Source: PVC group bacterium (GTDB lineage Bacteria > Verrucomicrobiota > Kiritimatiellia > CAIKKV01 > PXCX01). Taken from it: DNA of 19,115 nt. Shown in pieces: positions 1-8,140 of this stretch; within the stretch, counting starts at the first letter, position 1; every line of letters begins with the position of its first letter. The stretch spans positions 1-19,115 of the forward strand of contig PWZG01000311.1 in the NCBI GenBank assembly GCA_003567575.1, in the 5' to 3' direction. Below the pieces are notes generated by a model. The model was not told where the DNA came from and did not search any database. It saw only the letters and a program-made list of their open reading frames with translations. A program made the position numbers and the translations under genes.

Positions 1-371
1 AGACGGTTGACCAGCATGCCGGTGCTGTGTTTGCTGTAGAAGCGCATCGATAGATGCATCAAGTGGTGGTAAAGCGCGCAACGCAAATCGAAAACAAATC
101 GCTGCCCCACCAGGGCAATGCCGGAGACCTGCAGATAACTGAGTAACGCGACTCCGAGCGGCAGGGCGACCATGCAAAATCCCAGGATCGCGAACAGCGA
201 ATGCCGGCCGTCCTCAACCACGAGATCGAGAAAGGCGCGCATCACCAGCGGCGGCGTCATGACCAGCAGCGAAAGAGCGATGGTCATCGCCGCCAGACGC
301 GCCAGCCGCCAGCGGTACGGCCTCAGAAAACGCATGATCAAGCTGAATCCGGACAGAGAATCGTCACTCAT
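1..371 (-). CDS. ABC exporter, N-terminal part of the membrane domain (partial)
   Basis: Translating the minus strand from the ATG at 371 gives about 123 residues that run off the window start. The protein opens MSDDSLSGFSLIMRFLRPYR and then has two hydrophobic segments (about residues 22-45 and 55-80). After these comes a stretch ending GQRFVFDLRCALYHHLMHLS, then MRFYSKHSTGMLVNRL. This last part is the conserved first intracellular coupling region of type I (ABCB/MsbA/HlyB-like) exporters, in which QR...LR..L..HL..L...F......G.L..R is typical. The ATPase domain lies outside the window. No C39 peptidase or C39-like domain precedes the membrane domain. The start is 21 bases after the stop of the adaptor gene, so it is probably the fourth gene of the export operon and would power transport through the adaptor and outer-membrane factor. 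The substrate cannot be told from this fragment. Confidence 0.8.
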   Translation of the reverse strand, partial: MSDDSLSGFSLIMRFLRPYRWRLARLAAMTIALSLLVMTPPLVMRAFLDLVVEDGRHSLFAILGFCMVALPLGVALLSYLQVSGIALVGQRFVFDLRCALYHHLMHLSMRFYSKHSTGMLVNR

Positions 372-392
372 GATCGCGTCACCGGCGGCAGT

Positions 393-1424
393 CTACCGCC
401 ACCCCAATATCCAGCGCCACAATGGTTGTTTCCCGGTATAGATACGGGCTTCGGCGCTTGTTCCCGGCGGGACGGCGTAACCGCCGGCATCGAACGAGCA
501 ATAGGCGGCACGGTATGGATTCCGGTCATCATCCTGGATGACGTTGCGCAAGCGCTCGACGGCGCCGCTGAAAACCACCCCGCGATACGCCCCCAACCGC
601 GCTTCGTAACGGTCGCCCGGATGAACGTGCATGGCATGACGTTCGGAAATCCGTAATTTAAGAACCTGCCGTTCGCCTCCGAATATTTCCAGCAATACGG
701 CATCCGAGCGAACCATTTCGCCGACAACGAATTCGTATCGCAAGACCTGTCCGGCAATCGGCGCCCGTATCTCATGGCTGCGCAGCCGGCCGGCCGCCAG
801 CGTCACCGCATCGCGACGCGCCTCCACCTCGCGTTCCAGCACCTGGATTTCCTTGTCGGCGAGATCGACGTCACGATGGCGCAGTTTTTCCAGTTCCGCG
901 GTCAGCAATTGGACCTGGTATTTTGCATCGGCCAGCGTGGCGCCGGCCGCCAGACCGCGCGCGCTCAATTCGCGCATCCTTTCCAAACGGGCCCCGGCAT
1001 GTTCGAGTTGCATTTCCATGGCGCGGATATCGGCGTCTCGCAATCGTTCTTCTTCCCTCAACTGCGCGCGACGCAGCATCAACTCGGCTTCGGCCTTGCG
1101 GTGATGGCTTTGCACTTCTTCGAACGCCGCCCTCGCTTCGCGTTGATCGAGTTGTACCAGCAGGTCATCGCGCTGCACGATATCACCCGTGCGCACCTTG
1201 ATTTCAACAACGGTCCCCGGCATGGCGGCTCTTACTTCAGCGTGCTCTTCGCTGGCAACGAAACCCAGAGCGCTGACCGTCCCCTCGATCCGCACCCATA
1301 GCACCGTGGCGGCCAATGCCGCCACGATGACGATAAAGACAACCCAAAGACGACGTTTCCGACGCCATTGACTCGCCTTGCTGGGGGGCAACACCCCCTT
1401 GCTTTCCGTACGATACTCGCCCAT
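393..1424 (-). CDS. HlyD-family periplasmic adaptor (membrane fusion) protein
   Basis: This 343-residue protein would join an inner-membrane exporter to an outer-membrane channel. After a basic N-terminus (RRKRR near residue 22) there is one membrane segment (about residues 27-45), then a first half-lipoyl/barrel segment (PGTVVEIKVRTGDIV). A long charged helical hairpin follows (about residues 95-215, rich in Glu/Arg/Ala/Leu), then the second half-lipoyl motif IRAPIAGQVLRYEFVVGEMV. A beta-barrel domain lies toward the C-terminus. This order is standard for HlyD/EmrA-like adaptors. I chose the ATG at 1424; a TTG at 1430 would give an exact TTGA overlap with the preceding stop. Either way it is coupled to the Cys-rich protein upstream, with the ABC exporter just downstream. 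No strong ribosome site is visible, as expected for translational coupling. Confidence 0.88.
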   Translation of the reverse strand: MGEYRTESKGVLPPSKASQWRRKRRLWVVFIVIVAALAATVLWVRIEGTVSALGFVASEEHAEVRAAMPGTVVEIKVRTGDIVQRDDLLVQLDQREARAAFEEVQSHHRKAEAELMLRRAQLREEERLRDADIRAMEMQLEHAGARLERMRELSARGLAAGATLADAKYQVQLLTAELEKLRHRDVDLADKEIQVLEREVEARRDAVTLAAGRLRSHEIRAPIAGQVLRYEFVVGEMVRSDAVLLEIFGGERQVLKLRISERHAMHVHPGDRYEARLGAYRGVVFSGAVERLRNVIQDDDRNPYRAAYCSFDAGGYAVPPGTSAEARIYTGKQPLWRWILGWR

Positions 1425-1426
1425 GG

Positions 1427-2314
1427 TCAACCTGTTGCCTCTGGTTTACGACGCAGGAAATCCTTTGCCATCAATCGAACGCCCTCGGCTTCATCGTCGT
1501 AACGTTTCAAACACAAATTGCATTCCGCGCAATTCCGTTCGTAACAATTGCGATGGACACGCGACGGATAGGTTTTACGGAATGCTTCGTAGCAGGGGTC
1601 GCTGCAAAAAACATATCGTTCCTGGGTCGTCCCGAACGCGACCTGTACCAGGGAAAACCCTTCCTTCTCCGGATCGGCCGGTTCGTTGCACCAGCCGCAG
1701 CGGATTTCCTGGGCAGACACCAGTTGCTTATAGCGCTGTTCCATTTCCTGTGGTGTCCAAACATATTCCACCCAGGATACCGACCGGCGGGGAATCTGTG
1801 CCGCGACGGCATCATCCTTGATCAATACCAGCATATCCTTGGTTGCGTAGCAGTTTGACCCGATAATCGGCATATTGCCGCCCATCAGATGCACGCGTAC
1901 CGGACCGTTACGCGGTTTTTCAAACGCTGTCCAGCCGCATCGTTCGCATACCGCCGCAAACAAATGCTGCGCCAGCCGTTCATTGCAATTGGGGCAACGC
2001 CCCATGTTGAACATGTACACCCGCTTGACCGAATCTTCTACGGCGGTCTGCACCGTTTTTTCCGCTTCCTTCTGCAATCGCCGGCCGGCATCTTCGCTGT
2101 CGGCTCCCAACCATTCCATATCCTGCTCGAGATTCGCACGTTGATCTTCCGGCAACAGCGGTGTATCAATCCGCACCGATATATCATCCGTCCCCGAGCG
2201 CCGCCGCGTTGAAGATTCCACCAACGCCCGCTGTTGCGGTTTAGCCGCCTTACCGTCTTGATGGTCGCCGCCGAATCTTCCCAGCAGCGATGTTAAACGA
2301 TCCCTGATTGTCAT
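1427..2314 (-). CDS. Cysteine-rich metal-binding protein embedded in the export operon
   Basis: I do not recognise a named family for this 295-residue protein. It has no signal peptide or membrane segment, so it is probably cytosolic. The first 100 residues are polar and low in complexity. Three cysteine groups follow. C107xxC110-X12-C123xxC126 looks like a zinc ribbon. C206xxC209, paired with C237-S-D-P-C241 followed by YEAF, resembles a TRASH/MYM-type metal-binding finger. C257-X4-C262-X2-C265-X2-C268 could hold zinc or an iron-sulfur cluster. A Trp/Tyr-containing segment (about residues 135-200) lies between the first two. The start overlaps the outer-membrane-factor stop as ATGA, and the stop overlaps the adaptor start region, so it is made in step with the exporter. 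A role in metal sensing, substrate handling or substrate maturation is inference only. Confidence 0.82.
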   Translation of the reverse strand: MTIRDRLTSLLGRFGGDHQDGKAAKPQQRALVESSTRRRSGTDDISVRIDTPLLPEDQRANLEQDMEWLGADSEDAGRRLQKEAEKTVQTAVEDSVKRVYMFNMGRCPNCNERLAQHLFAAVCERCGWTAFEKPRNGPVRVHLMGGNMPIIGSNCYATKDMLVLIKDDAVAAQIPRRSVSWVEYVWTPQEMEQRYKQLVSAQEIRCGWCNEPADPEKEGFSLVQVAFGTTQERYVFCSDPCYEAFRKTYPSRVHRNCYERNCAECNLCLKRYDDEAEGVRLMAKDFLRRKPEATG

Positions 2315-3771
2315 GGCATGTTTTCTCCGTCATCCTCGACAGCCGGGGCAAATCCCAGGCTGTAATGAAACTCAACGGCTGCCTTCAGCAGTTCGGCTGC
2401 CATAATATTTTGCCGTTGCATGGTATCCGTCAGATCTTTCTGGGCGTCCAATACGTCGCGACTACGGTTTTCACCGAGCCGGAAACGTTCCGATTCTGCT
2501 TCAAGGGCGACTTCGGCGGCCGTCACGGCTTCCGAGATCAAACGCAATCGATTACCCGCGGCACGATATTTTCCCCCGGCAATTTTCATGCGCACCCGGT
2601 TTTCCCGGTCCAGCTCGCGTTCCAACTCCCTTAATCCGTTCAACCGCGCACCCTGACGGGCGGCTTCAGAACGTTCGGCAACATTACCCCACGGTCGCGA
2701 CCATACCAGCGCCGCCTCCCAACCGGTCGCCCGGTCGCGGCGGCGGGCAGTCGTCGCCGGCCACCGGTCCGGATCTTCAGCGTGATGCGACACATTCAAC
2801 TCCAGCGAAATATCGGAACGTCTACGTTCCTCCGCCAAATCATACGACCCTTGCGCCGCCTGCTGTAACGCGATGTTTTCGCGGCGATCACCCCGCCGCA
2901 CTGCTCCGGTTTGTCCGTAACCCGGCATGTCTTCGAGCGCCGGAGCCTGCCGTGCCCAGCGTAATAAATCGTCCGGATGCGCGGAGATATCCAGCGCCAC
3001 ATCCGCTTGCGTGCCCAGCAATTCCTGCAGCCGCCATTGTTCGCTTTCCATCGTTTCCTGCACGGAAACCGCTTCCTCATGCCTCAGGATCGCCTCCAGA
3101 CGCGCGGCCGACACTTGATACTCGGGAATCGCCTCGAGCGCGGCCAATGTCTCGGCTTCTTCCAACAACTTATCGGCGCGATCCTTCGAACTGAGAGCGA
3201 CTTGCAACAAAGCGCGCCGCTGCAAAACAGCGATATACGCCAGACTGATATCGCGTCGCAACGCCTGCGCCGCGGCAACCCAGCGCGCGTGAACGGCATC
3301 GTATTCGGCGCCGGCCCGTTGATCGCTCAACCGCCATTCCCGAAAACCGCGATCGCGCCACAACGGCCAGCGCCAGTCGATGTTCGCCGTCGTCTCGTAC
3401 AATGCGTCATCATCGGTATTCGCGGACGTCCGCACGCTGCCGCCACCCAGGGAAAAATCCAGATAGCCGCCCCAGGGAAACGGCATCGCCGCGCCCGCAT
3501 CCAGCCAGGCCCGATCATCGCCGTCAAAACCGCCGGAATGACCCGATCGCGAATACAGGCGCGGATCCCAGAATCCTCCCAGCGCCGCCCGCGCATACCC
3601 GGCTTCCTCGACGTCACGCCAATAACGTTGCAACCGGGGATTGGCACGAAGCCCGAGCAGAATCAGGCCTTCGAGTTCGTCGTCATCGTGCCACCACAAA
3701 GCCGAACACATCGACATGGGGAAAACAACCATCAGGATCAGCGAAAAAAGACGCTGCAACGTGAATTTCAT
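2311..3771 (-). CDS. TolC-like outer-membrane efflux protein
   Basis: This 486-residue protein is probably the outer-membrane channel of the export system. The N-terminus, MKFTLQRLFSLILMVVFPMS followed by MCSA, is a typical Sec signal peptide with likely cleavage after Ala. No good lipobox is present. The mature part alternates beta-prone stretches (WLDAGAAMPFPWGGYLDFSL; later TGWEAALVWSRPWGNV) with long Ala/Arg/Glu/Leu-rich helices, in two similar halves (about residues 40-240 and 260-470). The C-terminal half ends in a conserved-looking SERFRLGENRSRDVLDAQKD, the usual OEP-family helix sequence (F..G..s..dvl.aq..l). I preferred the ATG at 3771 over an upstream GTG at 3807 because it places the signal peptide at the N-terminus. 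It is the first gene of the minus-strand operon and overlaps the next gene by four bases. Confidence 0.85.
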   Translation of the reverse strand: MKFTLQRLFSLILMVVFPMSMCSALWWHDDDELEGLILLGLRANPRLQRYWRDVEEAGYARAALGGFWDPRLYSRSGHSGGFDGDDRAWLDAGAAMPFPWGGYLDFSLGGGSVRTSANTDDDALYETTANIDWRWPLWRDRGFREWRLSDQRAGAEYDAVHARWVAAAQALRRDISLAYIAVLQRRALLQVALSSKDRADKLLEEAETLAALEAIPEYQVSAARLEAILRHEEAVSVQETMESEQWRLQELLGTQADVALDISAHPDDLLRWARQAPALEDMPGYGQTGAVRRGDRRENIALQQAAQGSYDLAEERRRSDISLELNVSHHAEDPDRWPATTARRRDRATGWEAALVWSRPWGNVAERSEAARQGARLNGLRELERELDRENRVRMKIAGGKYRAAGNRLRLISEAVTAAEVALEAESERFRLGENRSRDVLDAQKDLTDTMQRQNIMAAELLKAAVEFHYSLGFAPAVEDDGENMP

Positions 3772-3840
3772 GATTTCGCAACCGGTATCTTTAACCGTCC
3801 GAACCACCCGGATAAACCAACAAATAAAAAAACCATTCAG

Positions 3841-3868
3841 ATAATACCATCATTGCGTAAGGATGCAA
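3841..3868 (-). promoter_or_regulatory. Putative sigma70-type promoter of the export operon
   Basis: On the minus strand, TTGCAT (3868-3863) is followed after 16 bases by TATTAT (3846-3841). The -10 box is close to consensus and the -35 box is weak (TTG only). Transcription would start near 3834 and leave a leader of about 63 bases. The weak -35 box sits directly beside two GTTAATTC repeats, which would suit an activator-dependent promoter. Assignment is by eye. Confidence 0.4.
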
Positions 3869-3869
3869 G

Positions 3870-3966
3870 TCTGTTAATTCGCCCTGTCTGTTAATTCAGT
3901 GGACTTTCCCCATTTTTCGGTTTGCTGGCGCTTATTCGGATATCCGGAACGGTCCAACGTTAATTC
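3870..3966. promoter_or_regulatory. Three GTTAATTC elements in the divergent control region (candidate operators)
   Basis: TCTGTTAATTC occurs twice as an exact 11-base direct repeat (3870-3880 and 3887-3897, 17 bases start to start). The GTTAATTC core occurs a third time at 3959-3966. All three read the same way on the plus strand. The first copy ends one base from the proposed minus-strand -35 box, and the third ends four bases before the plus-strand -35 box (3971). This arrangement would suit one regulator serving both divergent operons. The regulator is unknown. Confidence 0.4.
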
Positions 3967-3970
3967 ACCC

Positions 3971-3999
3971 TTGAAATCCTTACGGCAAAACGATATGAT
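3971..3999 (+). promoter_or_regulatory. Sigma70-type promoter for the GspE/GspF operon
   Basis: TTGAAA (3971-3976) and TATGAT (3994-3999) are separated by exactly 17 bases, each one mismatch from consensus. Transcription would begin near 4006 and leave a leader of about 75 bases before the ATG at 4080. This is one of the two best promoter matches in the window. The rest of the 308-base intergenic region (3772-4079) contains only the minus-strand promoter and the GTTAATTC repeats; I see no small gene or riboswitch in it. Confidence 0.6.
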
Positions 4000-4079
4000 T
4001 GCAAATGCGGTAATGGTTGGCATCCTGTTAAGCTCCAAACCCACCTGAACATGCATCCATTGCCTTGCGGACGATTACC

Positions 4080-5876
4080 ATGGAAACGATGACTGACGAC
4101 GCCACAACCACGGCCGCGGCTGACGCCGCGAGCATAACGCCTCCGCAACCGCTTGTCCCGGCAGCGCGTCCGCTGGTCGTCACCGGCGGCATGGCGAATT
4201 TACTGAAAAAAACCGGGTTGTTCAATTCGTCCCAGATCGCAACACTGCTGCAAGTCAGTCGCCGGGAAGGCGTCGGTATAACCGATCTTGTGATACGCGA
4301 AGGATTGGTGCCGGAAGCGGATTACCTGCAGGCGCTGAGTGATGCGTCGGGATTACCGTTCATGCGTTTGTCATCGGTCGCCATCGAACCGTCGGTCATT
4401 GAAAAACTGTCGGCCAAAGTCGTCTTTCAATACAACGTGATTCCCTACGCCATCGAGGCGGGTGCGCTGGCGGTGGTAACGCAAGATCCGTTCACCCTTG
4501 GACTCGCGGACGCCTTGCGTATCGCCGCCGGCATGCGTATTCGTTTTGTTTTGGCCACATCCGTCGATATCGCACGCGCCGCCAAGAAATTTTACGGTGT
4601 CGGCGCCGAGACCGTCGCACGCATGATTCAGGACGATCGCATCGAAGTCGTTCCCGAGGATATTTTAGCCAAATCGGACATCGGCGATGATGACCAGGAA
4701 GCCTCGATAGTCAAATTCGTCAACCAGGTTATCTGGGAAGCATACCAGGAACGCGCCACGGACATTCATTTCGAGCCGATGGAAAACGAGTTGCGTATCC
4801 GTTACCGGGTTGACGGCGTTTTGCATCCGGCGCCGTTACCGCCGCAATTGAACCGGTTTCAAGCCGCGATCATCTCCCGGATCAAGGTGATGGCCAACAT
4901 GGATATCGCCGAAAAACGGATGCCCCAGGACGGCCGTATCGGACTGCGAATAAGGACGGAAGAAATCGATATCCGCGTTTCGACCATGCCGACCGTTTAC
5001 GGCGAAAGCGTCAGTTTGCGTTTATTGATGCGCGGGCAGAGCATGATTCGTCTTGATGAACTCGGTATGTGCGCCGACGATAATGCGATTATTGCGAAAC
5101 TGATCCACAAACCCAACGGCATCATTCTGGTGACCGGCCCAACAGGCTCGGGAAAATCCACGTCGCTTTACGCGTATTTACGTGAAATAAATACACCCGA
5201 ACAACGAATCATCACCGTGGAAGACCCTATCGAGTACGAAATGGGCGGCATCAACCAAATCAATGTGCGATCGGATATCGGCTTGACTTTTGCCACCGCG
5301 CTGCGACATATTCTCAGGCAGGATCCGGACGTAATCATGGTCGGTGAAATCCGTGATTTCGAAACCGCGGAAATTGCTATTCGCGCCGCCCTGACCGGGC
5401 ACTTGGTCTTCAGCACGCTGCATACCAACGACGCAGCCGGCGCCATTACGCGTCTGGTCGACATGGGCGTCGAACCGTTTCTGGTCGCCTCGTCGGTCGA
5501 GGCCATCGTTGCGCAACGGCTGGTACGTCGCCTGTGCCCGAACTGTCGTCAACCCGAAACACCGGACCATACGTTTTTGAAAAGCGTCGATTTTCCCATT
5601 GACGAACTCGGCGACAACCCTCTGTACGCCGCCAACGGCTGCGAGAAATGCCGCATGACAGGTTTCCGCGGTCGCGTCGGCATATACGAAATGTTACGCG
5701 TCGACGAGAAGATCGAAGCCATGATCGTCGACCGGGCGTCCGCCGGCGCCATCAAACAGTACGCCACGGGACGGAACTTGCGCACATTACGTGACGATGG
5801 CTGGCTGAAAGCCATTGATGGGACGACCACGATTGCCGAAGTCATGCGCGTAACAGAAACCGTAGAGGTCGAATAA
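4080..5876 (+). CDS. GspE/PilB-family assembly ATPase (type II secretion / type IV pilus)
   Basis: This 598-residue cytosolic hexameric ATPase would drive assembly of a pilus or pseudopilus. An N-terminal MshEN-like domain (about residues 30-190) precedes the catalytic core. The core has the N2 segment ATDIHFEP and RYRVDGVLH, then Walker A GPTGSGKST (353-361, K359). It continues with an Asp-box region, Walker B DVIMVGEIRD (E423 catalytic) and the His-box LVFSTLHTND. The tetracysteine zinc motif is complete (C486xxC489 and C521xxC524). Length and order match PilB/GspE rather than the retraction ATPase PilT, which lacks the N-terminal domain and the zinc motif. The ATG at 4080 is preferred; an in-frame TTG at 4065 and an ATG at 4089 are alternatives, and no strong ribosome site decides between them. 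The platform gene follows after 3 bases. No pilin, prepilin peptidase or secretin gene is in the window, so pilus versus secretion cannot be settled. Confidence 0.95.
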   Translation: METMTDDATTTAAADAASITPPQPLVPAARPLVVTGGMANLLKKTGLFNSSQIATLLQVSRREGVGITDLVIREGLVPEADYLQALSDASGLPFMRLSSVAIEPSVIEKLSAKVVFQYNVIPYAIEAGALAVVTQDPFTLGLADALRIAAGMRIRFVLATSVDIARAAKKFYGVGAETVARMIQDDRIEVVPEDILAKSDIGDDDQEASIVKFVNQVIWEAYQERATDIHFEPMENELRIRYRVDGVLHPAPLPPQLNRFQAAIISRIKVMANMDIAEKRMPQDGRIGLRIRTEEIDIRVSTMPTVYGESVSLRLLMRGQSMIRLDELGMCADDNAIIAKLIHKPNGIILVTGPTGSGKSTSLYAYLREINTPEQRIITVEDPIEYEMGGINQINVRSDIGLTFATALRHILRQDPDVIMVGEIRDFETAEIAIRAALTGHLVFSTLHTNDAAGAITRLVDMGVEPFLVASSVEAIVAQRLVRRLCPNCRQPETPDHTFLKSVDFPIDELGDNPLYAANGCEKCRMTGFRGRVGIYEMLRVDEKIEAMIVDRASAGAIKQYATGRNLRTLRDDGWLKAIDGTTTIAEVMRVTETVEVE

Positions 5877-5879
5877 TCC

Positions 5880-7097
5880 ATGCCTTTTTACCGCTATACC
5901 GCCCGCTCGCGAACGGGAGAAAAAGTCGAAGGCACGCTTGACGAATCCGACAAGGGAGCGGCATTGCGTGCGGTCGAACGGTTGGGTCATATCCCGTTAT
6001 CGATCACCGACGTACAGGACACGTCCGCCAAAAAAAAACAGCCGCGCGCCGGCAGCAAACGGGTTCGCGGCGCAACGGTACTGGTTTTCACATCGGAACT
6101 GAGGGATTTACTGGCATCCGGCATGAAGGTCGGCCAGGCGTTGACGATACTTGCTCGCCGGAGTTCGGGCGGCCGGTTGGATGCCGTCATCGCCGAGTTG
6201 CGCGACCATATCATTCAAGGCCGCGGTCTGTCGGACGCGCTGGCGCTTTATCCGTCAGTCTTTCCATCGTTATACGTGGCGATGATTCGCGCCGGCGAAA
6301 TGGGCGGCGCCACCACCGACGCGCTCGAACGTCTCGTAAGCCATTACCAGCGCATGCAGGCCTTAAAGGAAAAACTCGTCAGCGCACTGATATACCCGGC
6401 CGTGGTCCTGCTGGTCGGCGCCGGGACACTGGTCTTCTCCATGGTATTCGTGATCCCGCGGTTTGCGGTGATATTTTTCGAACTCGACAGCACGCTGCCG
6501 CTGCCGACGCGCATGTTGATCGGCGCCAGTGAATTCCTCGTTCGGTACGGGATATTCCTTCTGGCCGCGCTGGGCGGCGTCGCCGTTATGGTGCGACAAG
6601 CGTTAAAGACGAACGACGGCCGCGCATTCTGGCACCGAGCCCAGTTACGGCTGCCGATCCTGCGTTCCATCATCGAGGCCGACGCCTTTGCGCGATTTGC
6701 CCGCACCCTCGCGACCCTGCTCGCGAACGGCGTACCGGTGCTGCAGGCGCTCACGATAGTCGAACGAACCATGGGCAACACCGTTATATCCCGCGAAATC
6801 CGTAACGCAAGAGATCGCGTAACCGACGGCACGACCATTTCCGGACCGCTGGCCGCCGGCCGGGTGTTTCCCCCGCTGATGACCGATATGCTGGCTGTCG
6901 GCGAACAAACCGGCGATATTGCACGCTCGCTTAATCATATCGCCAACCGTTACGAAAACGAGTTGGATCATCGTCTCAAGATTATGACCACGATTCTGGA
7001 GCCGCTGCTGATCGTATTTATGGCGATCCTGGTCGGGTTCGTGGCGATCAGCATGCTGCTGGCCGTGTTCGACTTGACCAGCGGCTTGAATGTATAG
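5880..7097 (+). CDS. GspF/PilC-family inner-membrane platform protein
   Basis: This 405-residue protein begins MPFYRYTARSRTGEKVEGTL, the hallmark N-terminus of GspF/PilC. Two T2SSF domains follow (about residues 65-190 and 265-390). Each carries the family pattern of a helical bundle with an L..G......L.......iv.r stretch, for example RDLLASGMKVGQALTILARR and ATLLANGVPVLQALTIVERT. Three hydrophobic segments are visible (about 165-190, 220-243 and 372-398). The protein anchors the assembly machine in the inner membrane and receives force from the upstream ATPase, whose stop lies only 3 bases before this ATG. A modest GAGG ribosome site is at 5865-5868. It ends 8 bases inside the next gene if that gene uses its first ATG, so the two are likely coupled. 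Confidence 0.95.
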   Translation: MPFYRYTARSRTGEKVEGTLDESDKGAALRAVERLGHIPLSITDVQDTSAKKKQPRAGSKRVRGATVLVFTSELRDLLASGMKVGQALTILARRSSGGRLDAVIAELRDHIIQGRGLSDALALYPSVFPSLYVAMIRAGEMGGATTDALERLVSHYQRMQALKEKLVSALIYPAVVLLVGAGTLVFSMVFVIPRFAVIFFELDSTLPLPTRMLIGASEFLVRYGIFLLAALGGVAVMVRQALKTNDGRAFWHRAQLRLPILRSIIEADAFARFARTLATLLANGVPVLQALTIVERTMGNTVISREIRNARDRVTDGTTISGPLAAGRVFPPLMTDMLAVGEQTGDIARSLNHIANRYENELDHRLKIMTTILEPLLIVFMAILVGFVAISMLLAVFDLTSGLNV

Positions 7098-8133
7098 AAC
7101 AATGAATCATGCCGTTCTCTCCAACTCGATAGACCAGACAGCGCCGTTACCGTCACGTCCGGTCACCGCACTGGGTATGTTTTCCGGCGGATTGGACAGT
7201 CTGGTGGCCGTAGCCATGATGCGCGCGTTGGGCGTTACGACCGAAGTCGTGACGTTTGCCAGCCCGTTTTTCGACATCTCTCAAACCCGCCAGGCCGCCG
7301 ACCGGCTCGGTGTTCCATTGCACGTCGAAGACTTCGGGCCGACTCTGGTATCGATCATTCAGCGCCCGCAACACGGATTCGGCGCCCAGTTGAATCCCTG
7401 CATCGATTGCCATATTGCCATGCTGCGGCGCACCGGCGAGCTGATGGAAACGATGGGGCACGATTTCATTTTTACGGGTGAAGTCCTCAATCAACGACCC
7501 ATGTCGCAAAACCCCGCGGCGCTCCGGCTCATTGCTCAAAAATGCGGATACGCCCCGTTACTGCTGCGCCCGCTCAGCGCCGGTCTGCTCGAACCGACGA
7601 TACCGGAACAAATGGGCTGGGTGTCGCGTCAATGCCTGGGTAAAATCGATGGCCGCTCCCGTCGCGAACAGTTGCGCCTGGCGGAACGGTACGGAATAAA
7701 AATCATTCCGCCGGTCGCGGGCGGTTGCCGGCTTACCGAACCGAATTTCGCGCGCCGCTTAAAGGATTTGAAAGATCACGAAGGATTGCGCGGCATGCGC
7801 GCAATTAACTTGCTCAAAATCGGTCGCCATTTACGCCTCAGTCAATCCACCAAGCTGATCGTCGGACGCAATGAACGGGACAACATCGAGCTGGAAGGCA
7901 ATGCCGAACTTTACGATCTGCTGCTGAAACCCGAAGCTGTGCCCGGTCCCACCGGTCTTGCGCCCATCACCATCCGGGCCGACGAATTGCGGCTGGCCGC
8001 CGCCATCTGCGCTCGCTACAGCGATGCGAAACCCGGCCAAAGCGTACGCCTTCGCATCCGGTCGACGCAAGGCGTACGTTTCATCGAGACGCAGCCGGCC
8101 CATCCTGAAAACGTCGAACCGCTGTTGATTTGA
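7090..8133 (+). CDS. PP-loop tRNA thiolation-like enzyme with NFACT-R-like C-terminal domain
   Basis: This 347-residue protein resembles the ThiI/MnmA group of ATP-dependent tRNA sulfur-insertion enzymes. The PP-loop SGGLDS (residues 32-37) binds ATP and adenylates the tRNA base. NPCIDCH contains C104 and C107, and AGGCRLTEPNF contains C213. Cysteines in these places could carry persulfide or an iron-sulfur cluster. The C-terminal third (from about 235) contains GRHLRLSQSTKLIVGRNERD and PGPTGLAP. I read it as an NFACT-R-like RNA-binding domain, which is known fused to some PP-loop proteins. A QueC role is less likely because of this tail. The first ATG at 7090 overlaps the gspF end by 8 bases; an ATG at 7102 is an alternative. 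The modified base and sulfur donor cannot be read from sequence alone. Confidence 0.78.
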   Translation: MYRTMNHAVLSNSIDQTAPLPSRPVTALGMFSGGLDSLVAVAMMRALGVTTEVVTFASPFFDISQTRQAADRLGVPLHVEDFGPTLVSIIQRPQHGFGAQLNPCIDCHIAMLRRTGELMETMGHDFIFTGEVLNQRPMSQNPAALRLIAQKCGYAPLLLRPLSAGLLEPTIPEQMGWVSRQCLGKIDGRSRREQLRLAERYGIKIIPPVAGGCRLTEPNFARRLKDLKDHEGLRGMRAINLLKIGRHLRLSQSTKLIVGRNERDNIELEGNAELYDLLLKPEAVPGPTGLAPITIRADELRLAAAICARYSDAKPGQSVRLRIRSTQGVRFIETQPAHPENVEPLLI

Positions 8134-8140
8134 ACCCGTT

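Noticed and set aside
201..1301. Long plus-strand open frames (201-656, 774-1301) opposite the adaptor gene
   Set aside because: They are antisense to a well-supported HlyD-family gene, have low-complexity translations and show no family motif or ribosome site.
2977..3894. Plus-strand open frame of about 305 codons opposite the outer-membrane factor
   Set aside because: The opposite strand encodes a convincing TolC-like protein with signal peptide. This translation is Arg/Pro/Gln-rich without domains, typical of an antisense shadow.
3870..3897. Pho-box reading of the CTGTTAATTC direct repeats
   Set aside because: PhoB boxes use 11-base spacing of CTGTCAT-type units; here the spacing is 17 bases and the sequence differs.
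7090..8133. Assignment as QueC (7-cyano-7-deazaguanine synthase) because of the SGGLDS loop
   Set aside because: The length, the NPCxxC motif in mid-protein and the NFACT-R-like tail fit the tRNA-thiolation group better; QueC is about 220-230 residues with a C-terminal zinc site.
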